This document shows positions 45,002 to 56,935 of a DNA stretch of 64,000 bases, piece after piece. The notes below the pieces were generated by a model. The model searched no databases, had not been told where the DNA came from, and worked only from the letters and a program-made list of their open reading frames with translations. This DNA comes from Verticillium longisporum (taxonomy: Eukaryota; Ascomycota; Sordariomycetes; Glomerellales; Plectosphaerellaceae): NCBI GenBank assembly GCA_019188255.1, contig JAETXT010000008.1:1178001-1242000 (forward strand). The letters are read 5' to 3'. The translations under genes were made by a program, and so were the position numbers. How positions within the stretch are numbered: position 1 is the stretch's first letter; each line of letters begins with the position of its first letter.

Positions 45002-47247
45002 ACGTGATTTCAAGGCACGTGAATACACAGGCGAAATGCCTCGGAGGTATGCGTCTTTCAATAGCGAGCTGCGCCGTGGGATCTGCGGTGGGATTTTGGA
45101 TCAATGCTTTCGTTGGATCTCGTTGGGATAATTTATCGAATTCTATCGTGTGCCTTGCCATGGCATTTTTTTTTAAAAACTTCTGGATAGCATCAGCCTG
45201 TCAATGCCAATTCTGTTCTGCCACCATGCGTGTCTGAGAGGGACTCAGGCCTAAATGGCACATCCCCTATCCTTACTGATGACTGTACCTCTTCTGACGG
45301 AGGCTATGATCGCCAAGGGCACTTGCGAATAATTCTATGGCGACTTTGACATAAACCAAACTTCACGGAAACACTTTAGAATTGTTACCAGGTCAGGAAA
45401 ATGCAAGTGTGACAATTTGTCTGAACAAATTCGGGTGTTGGTTTACGCGGCCTGTTGAGGTTGGCACCAAGGGTCCAGCCGAAATCAAGGGTGCCCTCAC
45501 ATGAGATGTGTGTTCCGATGCTCAGTTTGACCGGATTCAATGAGAGAGCCATGTAATTTTACTATATATATCTCACTCAGGCGATGCTGACCAAAGAAGA
45601 CGATGAGAATGATATAATGCGTGGCCAAACGCTTTAGATCCGGACGTATTTCGAGTCATCAAGCCCAGCAACCGGGTGTGATCTGGGCACTTCGGTGGTT
45701 GTCGCTACATGCCGGCCGTCAACGGCGGCCAACTCGTCCAGGGCTAGTTCTGATGACTTGATTCAGCGCGCAGGTCAACAATGTGTCTGATACATCTTGC
45801 GCGATAGTGGTTACTGTTCTTTTGTGGGAGACCAAGGAGGGTTGTAAAAGGTACTTGAGGCTGGTGCCAGTGAGGTTGTCTCCCTAGAGCCCCGATCCCG
45901 AATTTACATTGGCTGATGCAACCAAAAGGACGAGGCGTCAGGCAACGGATGAGCCGGGCCTCACGGGCAGTTGCAGTTCCAATCAGGCACCCTTTGCTGC
46001 TCTTCCAAGGAAAAAATTGCCTGGTAGGGTAAGGTGCTCTATGGTAGGATCAGCGACGTCACGTCGAGGTTCTGGCAGGCCAACGACCAACCGATCCGAG
46101 CTTCAGCATTCCATGCGCGCGCGGTGCTCGACCGATACCGACGCTGTCCGCACGACCATTGAGCACGCGGAGATGCTCGCCAGGCGCCCAGCAGCGGGGA
46201 GGGCCTATCGACGCATCGACGCATCGAGACTGGGCTGCGGCAGGCTCAGCTGCTTTGCGTGGTGCTGTGCCTCGTTGACTGGCACGCGTATGTCTCAGGA
46301 CGTTGGATCGCGGCCAAGCTTGGCGAGGGCGATGCAGAGACCTTGACCCCTCTCCATCAGCTGTCGGCCGTCGTGTGCCGGCCGTGGCGGGCTGCTTGGG
46401 ATGCGCCTGAATGCAAGTGCCGTTGCCATCGGAGGGCAGGTCATCATGCTCATCACGCGTTGGACTGAGGAGCATCACAACAGCTGATTACCTACTGAGG
46501 CGGGTATGTGTGTGGGTGGACCCTGGGATTAGGGGTGGTTGCACCCAAACGGTCGGTCTGTCAGGACATGGCAAGAGACACGAGTGCGCGGAGATGGACG
46601 GGACATGTGATTCAAGGAGAGTTTTCGGACAGAGAAGGTCGGATCCCCGGCAAGCCCCCGCCAATGTCGTCCTCCTCAGCTGTCGTGCTGTACATGTAGA
46701 GGTGCATCGAGAGAAAAGAGACCAATGGTGAAGGAGTGCTCGATGAACCGCCCATCATTGGGTGTGTCGGCATGATGTGATGACGCTCGGCAGACGCGCT
46801 GGGCTCTGTCGGCTTCACAAAGCGGCTCGAGTCCAGAGCATTGTCGCCTGGCAACCAGCATTTGAGATTGGCGGAAGAGGGATAAGGGGAGGACAATGAC
46901 GAAGAGGCCGCCTTGCTGTGCCGTCGTGGCCCTGCGTTGTTTGCCTCTGGGCCGCCGACATGAAATCAGCAAACGCACGCGTTTCCCGTTCATCTTCTTT
47001 GGTCCGCAAGGGCGACTGCACATCAGAGACAGGCCAGGCAGAGTCAGAGGCGAGGGAGAGGCCGAGGGAGACAAGCGTTGAAGAAAGCCGTGGCCGCCGA
47101 GGCAGGTGTCAGCTCGGTCGGTGTCAGGGTTGACTGCTGGGCCGTCACTGGGCCGTCAGGCTGGGCCGTGCCAGGCGGGGGCCTCAAGGGTGAGATGTGG
47201 AAACGGTATGTTGGGTGCTTGTGGATGCTGTGGTGTCGAGGCAGTGT

Positions 47248-47283
47248 GATGCATCTTGGATGGTTGATGCATCTTGGATGGTT
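47248..47283. repeat. 18-bp tandem repeat, two perfect copies
   Basis: The unit GATGCATCTTGGATGGTT is repeated exactly at 47248-47265 and 47266-47283. It lies far upstream of the Swi5-like gene in otherwise featureless DNA, just before a second tandem patch. Confidence 0.9.
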
Positions 47284-47323
47284 CTTGTGGGTTGAAAGTA
47301 ATGGAAGCGGGCAGCAGTGGCTT

Positions 47324-47377
47324 CCACAGTGGCTTCAGGCTCCCACAGTGGCTTCAAGCTCCCACAGCGGCTTAAAG
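47324..47377. repeat. 19-bp tandem repeat, three diverged copies
   Basis: Three copies begin CCACAGTGGCTTCAGGCTC, CCACAGTGGCTTCAAGCTC and CCACAGCGGCTTAAAG at 47324, 47343 and 47362. The first two differ at one base and the third is more diverged. Function unknown. Confidence 0.9.
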
Positions 47378-48135
47378 TTAAGGCCGTCCCACGCGATGCA
47401 AACGCAAACAGAGGTCCAGCCCAGGCCTCAGCCAACCTGGCAGGCAAGGCCGACCCAAGGGACAGCCAAGGCGGTGCTAAAAGAGAGCCATGTCTCACGG
47501 TGACGCAGGATGGAGCAGGATGGAGTAGTGGCCCGGCGCTGGGTCGTGCCCGCCCGTCGCCATCGGTTGCCGTGGTGACGCGCCTCGACCCAGTCAACAA
47601 TCATGACTTCCCCCAAAGACCCTCGATGCTACCTGCCATCAACGCCTCGTCTCCGTCTCCTCTTTCCTGCCTTAGATACCCGCCCAGACTATCTGCAGAA
47701 AGTGGAATCCTCCTCCTCCATCTTGAACCTCCTCTTCCTCACCACCACCACTCTTGCATCACCACTTCTTGCATCACCACATCTGCCAAACCCAAGCCAC
47801 CTGCTCCATCCAAAAACCGCTTCACAACCCTGCCGATCCCGAGAGGCCCTTCTACCTAGGAAGACCTCGTCCGTCTCCCGTCTCCCCAGGCCTGAGGAGG
47901 CCTCTCTCCCATCAACCCCGTTGAGCTGCAAAGCCCGACCTCTGCTGAGCACGACCTAAGCTCTCCCCCTTTGCCCGGCAGCCACTGCTAGCGCTGCGTG
48001 AGGTTGGTTCTTCCTCTGCTGCTGTTGCCATGATGGACATGACACTGACGAGACGGTCCTCAGTTTCGGACCCAAAGGTTCCCTTCGACAACCTCAACCG
48101 ACGACAATTCCCTCCGGACTCGACCTTGCGACACA

Positions 48136-50774
48136 ATGCTGTCCTCTCCATCCCGCAATCTTCAGGCCCGCCAACGCGCGACCCACCGACGGCAAAACTC
48201 GACGCCGTCCGCCTTTGAGCCGGCCAAGATCCCAGCCCTGCCCACTGTCCAGAACCGACAGCGAGCCCTCGGCCACCGCCGGGGCCTCAGCCTGGACACA
48301 CGACGCCAACACCTGTCGCCCGCTTCCGCCGCGGCCGCGACCACCACGACACCAACAAGGCAGGACTTTGCAATGGTAAGCAACACTAACAACACAGCAT
48401 CACCGCAGCATGTGCTGCGAGAAGCGCAGCAGCAACGCATTCTAGCACGCCCGGGCCCCCACCAGCAGAACCTCTCCAGGTCTCATACGAGACATCTCAG
48501 CCACCACCAACAACAACAACAACACCCGCTGCGACGCCAGCAACACCAGCAGCAAAACTTCATGGCCGCCGCCAACGACCACGACAACAGCTACGTCATG
48601 TCGCCGCACGGCACCCCCCAGCACCAGCGCTTCGGCGCCGCCTGCTTCGACAACAGCTCCTCCCCTGTCCCCTTCAACCCCTACCAGGGAGGAGGCAACA
48701 GCGTCATGATCCCCATGAAGGACGATCCCACCTTTGCCGGCGCCATGATGAGCGACAGGGACTTTGACCTCTTTGGCGCCGACGCCGATCTCTCGTCGCC
48801 CGCCTTCATGAACTTCAACGAGAGCCCAACCTCCGCTCAGCCCATCTGGGTCTCCGAGGGCGACGCCGCCGCCGCGACTCTCAGGCGCACGACCCGCAGG
48901 ACCAGCAACGGCATCCTCGACCGTGTGGCCAAGTTTGAGACCATGGGCGGCGAGCCCTCGAGGCCGACAACGCCCCCTCATCAAAACGGAAACGGTCAGT
49001 TCCTTCCCACGCGCCTTTGCTCTGATGAACTTGCTCGCTCACACATGTGCCAGGCTACTTCCCTCCTACGCCCATGGAGACCCCCCATGACCGTATCGTC
49101 AAGCAGCAGCCTGAGCAGGTCTCAAGGCCCAGCAGGTTCTCTGACGATTACGACGAGTCCATGGAGGAGACCCTCAAGCCCGTCCGTGGCAAGCCACCCT
49201 CGAGGGCCCAGAATGTCTTTGAGGGGATGAGGAGGCGCGCTGAGGAGTCGTCCGCCAACCTCACGCCTCCTCAGACGACGACCATGCCCGAGGCCCAGAC
49301 GTTTGAGACCCAGGTGTCTGCTGCCGACTTCATCAGCATGAACAGCTTCGACACCGACTACCTCAAGACCCAGTCCTTTGACGGGTTGACCGATTACCGG
49401 CGTCTCGTCCGGCATGACCCAGAACTCCACGCCCCACTCCCCTCACAGCACCGTCATGATCAACGGCTACCACCCCGGCCCCTGTGACAACCCCGACCTC
49501 CGTCTGCCTCACCACGACAGCCCTGCGACGCCCTCTCTCGCGCACGCAATCGCTCCGTGGAACCCCCACCGCCGCACCGACTCTCTCGCCAGCATCGTCA
49601 GTGCTGCCAGCATCTCCGGCATCAACATCGAGGAGACCAAGACCGAGACTGGCGTCACGACGGATGACATTGCCATCTACATCCAAGGCCCTGATCCCGC
49701 CGACAACAAGTGGATGTGCCTGTTCGAGGACTGTGGCAAGAAGTTCGGCCGCAAGGAGAACATCAAGTCGCACGTCCAGACCCACCTCAACGACCGTCAG
49801 TACCAGTGCTCCTCGTGCCACAAGTGCTTCGTCCGCCAGCACGACCTCAAGAGGCACGCCAAGATTCACACCGGTATCAAGCCGTACCCTTGCGAGTGCG
49901 GCAACAGCTTTGCTCGCCACGACGCCCTCACGCGCCACCCCCGCGCGGCATGTGCGTCGGCGCGTTTGACGGCATCGTCAAGAAGGTCGTCAAGCGCGGC
50001 CGCCCCCGCAAGCACCGCCCCGAGATGGACGAGCGTGTCAACAAGTCCGCCCGCACCCGCTCCAAGAACCAGTCCATCAGCTCCATCTCTTCGCAATCTG
50101 GCTACTCTGACACGTCCGGTGCCAACTCGCCCGAGAACTACAACGCCATCTCCGACAATGACTTCGCCGCCATGACCTTGGACATCAAGCAGGAACAGCA
50201 ACACGCCCGACACGCCCGACCCGTGCCTTTCGAGACCGTCTCCATGTCGTCGGCGCCCATGTCCTCCGCCCCGATGCCCTCGCTGCCGCCCGCCCGCGCC
50301 TCTCCCCTGCACCACCACGAGAACGACCTGGACATGGCGCCCTCGCCCTCCGTCGCCAGCCACGTCTCCTCCTTCGTCTCGCCCGAGGAGATCATGGACC
50401 ACCCCTCTGTGCACTCGCATCATGATGCGTCCCCGACCAAGAGCACCCCTAGCCAGTACAACACGCCCCCGGAGCTCTCTCAATCCTCCTCGCCCCCGCC
50501 CCACCACTTCTTCGACGCCGAGCCTGGCAGCGTCAGCTTTGCTGACGACTCGCTACTTGCCGGCATGCGCACCAGCTCGGCTGGCGGCCTCGGCGGCGCC
50601 GGCAATCTCTCAGGCCTCGGCCTCGGCGACCACGATGAGGAGCTTCTCATGAAGGCCTTTGACGACAATCTGGGCGCCTTTGACCGCGACCCTAACGTGC
50701 TCATGATGAGCGACTTTGACGATGCCGTCGACATGTTCACTCACGGCGACGACGTCTTCTTCGGCACGTCATGA
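48136..50774 (+). CDS. C2H2 zinc-finger transcription factor, Swi5/Ace2-like
   Basis: Nuclear DNA-binding protein of about 859 aa, exons 48136-48994 and 49054-50774. The N-terminal half is disordered and rich in Gln, His, Ser and Pro, with a polyglutamine run. Three fingers sit at about residues 515-595: finger 1 has MCLFEDCGKKFGRKENIKSH, finger 2 QCSSCHKCFVRQHDLKRH, and finger 3 the short CECGNSFARHDALTRH form. The last finger is followed by RGMCVGAFDGI and a basic KRGRPRKHRP hook. That third-finger layout is diagnostic of Swi5/Ace2 proteins, which act at cell-cycle exit in yeast. The C-terminus is acidic. Two frame breaks occur: near 49395, fitting one extra base, and near 49940, one lost base. 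They cancel, so ends and middle lie in different frames. Confidence 0.85.
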
Positions 50775-51676
50775 TTCCCGTCCTTCATCATGCTTTCCGC
50801 TCGGCTCGGGGGTCTGCTTTCGGCGCTGGTTCTTTTCACACTTTGTCAAAATATTTGCTCTACCAATATGGGGTGGTGCCCCTGGTTCTTCGGCACGGGC
50901 ATCTTCCTGGGACAAACTCGGACGTGTGTACTAATATTCGGGAACGGCGGTTCGGTACTTGGGAATTGGGTCATGGTCACAACAAGTTGGCGAAACGGGA
51001 CATCTTTCGGATTTGTGTTTATGGGGACTTTTCTTCGGTGTGTACCTATGTAGGGGCCAGAGATCTGATGTGGCGAGCCATGTGCGTCTCGGACCAGACC
51101 CTGGTGTTTTTATGGGATAGATGGTTCAATTGACACGTTCACGGGCTTCAATCCGGTCTGCTATGCACGTGATACGGTATTTCATCAGGGCTGGGACCAT
51201 GGATGAGTGTCGTGGCACAGCTGCCGTGTCTGTTGGCTTCAGCAACGCACGCCTCCGATGCTTTCCACGCCATAGGCTGTCATGAACACGAGGATAAATG
51301 AAAATTCACCAGCATGCCGTGGGTAGATGAATGCCCAACGTTTATTAATTCTAAGAAACAAAGGAGATATGAAACAATCTATGCGAGCGGTCTTGTCTAC
51401 GCCCCGAAAGGCCCGCTATCTTACACAAGTCCCGATTAAACTTCTAAAATCTAAGCAATAACTCCGAACATTGAGCATCTCCGAAAGAAAAGCCCAAGTA
51501 TGCATGATGCAATTATCCCCGACGGAAAACATCGAGAGCCCACGGACATGCGTAGCCACACGAGATATAGAGAGCGAACAATGTCCCTGAAAAACAATGT
51601 CCCTGAAAAGAAACCCTTCGGGGAGAGGGAGGGCGATGATCTCTTCCGAACGAACGAACAGACGGGCAGACGGCTT
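50775..51676. other. Tail-to-tail intergenic region
   Basis: The Swi5-like gene (plus) and the PDR transporter (minus) converge here, so the stretch holds both 3' UTRs. AT-rich sequence around 51290-51480 fits polyadenylation regions. Short ORFs just after 50775 look like 3' UTR coincidence. A 15-nt tandem repeat, AACAATGTCCCTGAA with a one-base variation, occurs near 51578-51608. Confidence 0.5.
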
Positions 51677-54600
51677 CTACTTCTTGCCGTCGGCCTTCTT
51701 CGTCGCCTTGGTCCGTAGCTTCATCATGATGTAGACGAGCCCGTAGAAGCCAATGCAAAAGATGACGACGATGGCGGCATTTCTCCAGCCAAAGTACTTC
51801 TCGTCCAGGTTGAGCGTGCGCAAGAAGTCGCCGCCCTCGGTGTACTGGCACACCTCGCAGCCGGCCGTCGCGTCCGGGTTGAGCAGGTTCGCGCCGCGGC
51901 CCATGTCGGTCTGCTGGAAGGCGGCCAGGTACTCGCCGCACGTCTCGTTGGCGGGCGGGTCGAAGACGGCGAGCTCCGAGGGACGGCACCGCACGGGCTT
52001 GTCCCAGGTCGTGAAGACGAGGAGCGCGCTCATGAGGTAGTTGTAGGGGTCGAGGTAGTACATCCTGTCACGCGCACACACGGGTTAGCCTACCTACGGA
52101 AGGATGTAGCGAGCCTGGGGCCGGTTGGGAATGTACCAGTATTTCCAGAAGTCTTCAATCTGGCTGTAGGGCACCATGACGCCGCAGAAGGAAACGAGCG
52201 TGGTGATGACGAGGGGGTTGACGAGCGAGGCGAAGACGGCGTTCGGGGCGTAGGCGGCGATGGCCTGGCCGATGCCGGTGTAGAGCAGCTCGTACAGGAT
52301 CTGGACGCGTGTTAGTTGTTGATGTTTGCGGGAGGATGGAGGCTATCCGGCAGACTTACGACCACGAAGAAGACGCTGCCCGCGTGCTCGGCACCGCTGG
52401 GCAGGCCGGCGGTGAAGTACCAGCAGACGTAGTAGAGCAGAGCGCAGACGAGCAGGTAGGGGAACTCGGGCACGATGAGACCGGTGACGAACGGCGCCCA
52501 GTGGTACATCTTGCTCTTCTTCTCGCGCGCCTCGTAAATATCGCGGCGGTCGATGAAGAGGGGTTGCAGCTGCGAGATGACACCGGGGGCCACGAAGATG
52601 AAGTTGAAGATGGTGAAGAGGTTCTGCTGCAGGTCCGTGAGGCTGTCACCGATGGACCAGAAGGTGAAGCCGTTGAGGAGAGCGAGACTGATGTGCATGG
52701 CGAACTTGTTGTCGAGGTAGTCAATGTTGCGGAAGAGCGAGATGTTCATGCGGTGCGTGACGAGCTTGGTTTGCGTCCACATGGACGCCGCAAACTCGTG
52801 GCCGTCGTCGACGGTCCCCGTGGGCCGGGCCGCCGCGTCCTCAACCATCCTGTCAATCTCCACCGAGAGGGCGTCGTGCTCGGGCGACTCGAGCCAGTGC
52901 TTGTTCCAGTCTTGGACGACACCCGAGCTCGGCGTGCTGGACACGACGTCGACAATGTGCTCGGCCGGGTTGGCGTCGGGCGGGCAGTGCGCTCCGAACC
53001 GGGAGAAGTAGGACTTGACGGTGCTGGCGTTTTCGCCGATATCACCAAAGTACACCGTCTTACCTCCCTTGGCGAGGAGCAGCAGCGTGTCGAACTGTGT
53101 GAAGAGCTGGGCCGAGGGCTGGTGGATGGTGACCAAGATAGCCTGGCCGGCCGCGGCGAGCTTGCGGAGAAAGCGGATGGTATTGTACGCAGCCTGGCCA
53201 TCGAGACCAGAGGTGGGTTCGTCAAGGAAGATCAGGATACTAGGCTTTGACACGAGCTCGACGGCAATGGTGAGGCGCTTGCGCTGTTCGACCGAGAGGC
53301 CTGCGCCAGGGCGGCCGACCAGCGTGTGCTCGAGGTCCCTCAGTTCCAGGAGGTCAATAATCGTGTCAACGTATCTCAGCTTCTCCTCGTCAGGGGTGTA
53401 GCGGGACTGGCGCAAGAGGGTCGAGAACTCACGGGCCTCGCGGACAGTGGCCAACGACTCGTGAATATCGAGCTGTTCGACATAACCCGCAGAGCGTTGG
53501 AAAGAGATGGGAATCGGGCGGCCATCAACCAAAACAGAGCCGTGGATCGTTCCCTCGGTCTTGCGCTGCGCGAGGACGTCGAGCAGCGTTGTCTTGCCGG
53601 CACCAGAAGAGCCCATCAGGGCTCCGAGCATACCAGGCTTGACATATCCTTGCACATTGTCGAGGAGGACACGATCACCGTCGCTGGTCTTGACTATGTA
53701 GGTAAGATTCTTCCAGGTGAAGATGCTCTCGTTGCGGATGAGCTCCTTGCCCACACTGCCAGATGGCGACTCAGCACCGGACTTGGGCGAAGTCTTCTCT
53801 TTGGCTCCGCCCTCAGCGTCTGAGGCGCCCTCCAAAAGATGCTTAGACTTGTGTTGCTGCTCACGAGGGATCAAAAGGCTGCGTCCACCCTCGCCCATCT
53901 GCTTCCACTTGTTCGTGAAAAAGATGGTGGCGGCGACGAACAACACCCACCATGCAATAACGATACCAAAGTTGCGCCAGACATGGCTATGGCTGAACGA
54001 CATGTGGGCAAGATAGGCATCACCCGTGACGGAGGTGTCACCAGGCGCAGCACCGCCCACTCTGGTGCAGGATTGTCCTCCCCGGCCGTCTGTGTAGCCA
54101 GGACCGCTGGGAATGATGTAGGGGCCGACGCAATCAATCTGTGTGTCGTGGAATTCGTTGCCGAGCAGAGCCTCAAAACCGTACGACATAGGATTGATCC
54201 AGAATATCCAAACGAACCAAGGATGCATAATAGGCTTGATGATCATGTAGCCCATGTACACAAACAAACCAACAACTGCCAGTCCTGATACCTTTGTCGC
54301 AGCATCGAAAGTAGGGAATGCTGCGCCAATGAGTCGGAAGAGCGCCGTCATGGACATGGCCGTCATGAAGTTTGTGATCCAGTACGTAAAGAAAGCCTCG
54401 GCGGTAGTCTTCAAGCCGACCATGAAATAGAAGACTAGACCGAAGTGAGTGACCTGGAAGAGAAGAATGGGGAAGTCGGCAGCGATCTGTGCGAGAACGA
54501 CAGCTGCCGGGTGATACAGGGCGAAAGAGCGATGCTTGGCAAGGATGGGCCTGCCTGTGAACGAGTCGGTGACCTCTGAGAGTGCAATGAGGGCGTTGTA

Positions 54601-56057
54601 CAAGATGGAGAAGAACAAGGCGCCGCCCTTGAGGAAGAGGCCGGCCGAATTGTCAGGGGCGTTGTAAAAGAGAGAGCCACCGATGAGTGCCTGAACAACC
54701 GTAGCGACTTGCTTGAGAATCAGGGTGGCCTTGTCTCCCCACATGATCTGGTACTGCCTCGTTACAGCAGCCCTGATCTGAGTGAGCAGGTCGGCAGTGA
54801 CGGCGGATTTCTGCGGCACTCCGCGGTGCTTCTCGCGAGCAACAGACTCTTTGAATACGGCAGTGTTTTCGGCAGCCTCGGTGCTTTGGGGGTAGGTCTC
54901 AATCTCTTCGAGCATCTTGGACCTTACTCTCGAACCTTCGTACGCAGCGTGAATATCGTGGGCTGTACGAGGAAACTTGTCTTCGAACCCAGGAGCAATG
55001 ACACGCTCCGTGGGAACCGTCACGCCAGTCAAGAAATCACCTCGGTTCGAGCCCGAGTCTCGAACTAAACCGAGGCTTTCCATGAAGGGCACAGCGTCGA
55101 CTTGGGGACCGTAGAAAATCTGTTGGCCCTCGTCGAGGACGAGTACCTTGTCGAAATGCTCATAAATACCATTTCCGGCCTGGTAAAGAGTGACGATTGT
55201 GGTGAGCCCAAGAACGTCGGTCAGCACCCTGATCGCCTTGATCCATTCAAGCGCAGTGCTAGCGTCAAGGCCTCTCGTCGAGTTGTCCCAGCAGAACACG
55301 CTGGCGCGGGTCGTCATGCATTCCAGAATCGAAACGCGCTTTCTCTCTCCTCCAGAAACGCCCCTCATAAATGCGTCTCCGACCTTTGTGTGGGCGGTGT
55401 GGGAGATGCCGACGGAACGCAGAAGAAAGTCTTTTTCGGCCTGAACATACTTCTCGGCAGAATGGATGCCCGGGGGCAATACGTTTGGGACTTTCATGCG
55501 TGCAGCAAAGTTGATGGTGTCCTCCACGGTCAAGGCAGGGTAGAAGATTTCCTCCTCCGTATTCATGATGATCTGGCCATCGTATTGGCGGGCCTCTTTC
55601 GCAGACATGTTTCCAAAAACACATCTCCCGTCACTTCTTCGTAACCGAGTCGGTTGTTGGAGAGCACACTGAGTAGCGTTGTGCACCCAGAGCCAGGTCG
55701 TCCGAGAACAAGGAGCATCTCTCCGGGCTTGACGCAACCGTGCGAGTTATGAATGATAGTCTTCAAGGGAGCATCCTTGCTCTTCTTGTGGAAGGGATAT
55801 AGCTGAGAGACGACGTTTTCGTTGAACGTGGCGTCGCTGCTGATGCCCCTGACTGTGAGGCTGTCCCAGGTTACACCGAGCTTTCGAGGCTTCTCTCCAC
55901 CTGCCTCGTCGTTGTTTTTCCTCTCGCGTACTTCGGACGCCATGTGCCATGCTGAGCTGCTGGCAACAGGTGGTGACGGCGACTTGAAGCTGTAGTCACC
56001 CGTTTCATTATCCGTGTCGGCGGCCAGCGTTCGCTGGTCTGGAGTGATGGCCTCCAT
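51677..56057 (-). CDS. PDR-type full-size ABC transporter (ABCG, Pdr5/Cdr1-like)
   Basis: Plasma-membrane ATP-driven efflux pump, about 1416 aa, exons 56057-52360, 52300-52137 and 52064-51677. The order is NBD1-TMD1-NBD2-TMD2, reversed relative to most ABC proteins as in all PDR pumps. NBD1 has the degenerate Walker [10 protein letters not shown] and signature [13 protein letters not shown]2 has the canonical Walker [10 protein letters not shown], a degenerate signature LSVEQRKRL, and Walker [14 protein letters not shown]. Both TMDs carry six hydrophobic helices, with a large Cys-bearing loop before the last helix. The C-terminus is short and basic. The frame breaks at 55616-55620, where TTTTT is probably TTTTTT (giving GDVFFGNMSA). 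The gene diverges from a Zn2Cys6 regulator 0.9 kb away, and a PDRE-like site lies between them. Such pumps export azoles, toxins or host compounds; the substrate here is unknown. Confidence 0.92.
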
Positions 56058-56935
56058 GTCGACGGCTGTCGAAGGTAAAGGTGGCTGTGACAAGAGCGGC
56101 CTGTTGTTTCGAGGAGTTGAGGGTGGAGGAGAAGATTGTATTGAAGATTTACTCAATCAATGCAAGGAATGCCATCAATATCATCAACGATGGAAAGAGA
56201 TATAGTCCTGAGCGGATTGCACGTTTGCGGTCATCTCTGGCCAGAAATGTCCGTATACCAATGCTTACGCAGGGTCTCGTAGAGCCTTTTCCAATCACGA
56301 AAGCTTCCGCGATGAATCATCATCATAGCCATGGCAATAATGTAAAGGGTGAGGCAGTGTCCGTCTCGCGCTCGTGAAAGCCGTAGGACCCACAGGTTTC
56401 GTCCTCAAAACCTCCGGTATAACAAGAATGCCGTCGAGCTAGATAGCTTGATGCGTCATTACTTTTGATGGAAAAGAAAACTCTCCCTCGGAGGATTGAT
56501 GAAAGTTCTCGTTATTTTTCGGCGCCTGTCATTGGGGTCACAGATATGCGGTGGGCACGACGCCGGAGGGAATTGATGATTACCTGTCAACCCCGAGTCC
56601 TCGGGCGGATTACCATGGCGCCATGCCTGATTGAGCCAAACGGCAACCCCGAAACCAGTCAAAGTTTATGTTATCGGGGCGTAGAAAATGAACATGTCTC
56701 AGCGAGTCAGGGAAAGTCCTGCTCTTGATCAAACCCTCCGCGGAGGCTTTCATAAAGAGGCCACGAGTTCCAGCCCGTGGTGCCGAGAACAGCTTTGCGA
56801 AACTGCCCCTTTCTGCCCAGAGCCGCGCTGCACCTCAATCTCAATCCACACACACTGATCGCCTGTCAAGCCATCCTTACTTGTTAATGTTCATTCATAC
56901 AACAACACCTTATATCTTCAAGTACGAACCTGTCA
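56058..56935. promoter_or_regulatory. Bidirectional promoter region of the PDR pump and Zn2Cys6 regulator
   Basis: This 878-bp stretch separates the starts of two divergent genes, so both promoters must lie in it. The most striking motif is the 12-bp palindrome CCTCCGCGGAGG at 56735-56746, 190 bp from the regulator's ATG. No coding frame with domain character is seen. Confidence 0.7.
56735..56746. promoter_or_regulatory. PDRE-like palindrome CCTCCGCGGAGG
   Basis: The core TCCGCGGA (56737-56744) equals the pleiotropic drug response element that Pdr1/Pdr3-type Zn2Cys6 proteins bind in yeast. Everted CCG/CGG half-sites are the general target style of zinc-cluster dimers. It lies between a PDR transporter and a zinc-cluster gene, so it could serve either or both. 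Binding is inferred from sequence only. Confidence 0.55.

Larger units (their letters stand above)
43251..48135. other. Long region with a decayed gene and short repeats
   Basis: About 4.9 kb with no intact gene. It holds the NmrA-like remnant at 43719-45001 and two tandem-repeat patches near 47.25-47.38 kb, all listed separately. From about 47.6 kb the sequence becomes CT-rich (CCTCCTCTTCCTCACC-type tracts), which I read as the leader of the Swi5-like gene. The rest, 45.0-47.2 kb, shows nothing I can support. Confidence 0.5.
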
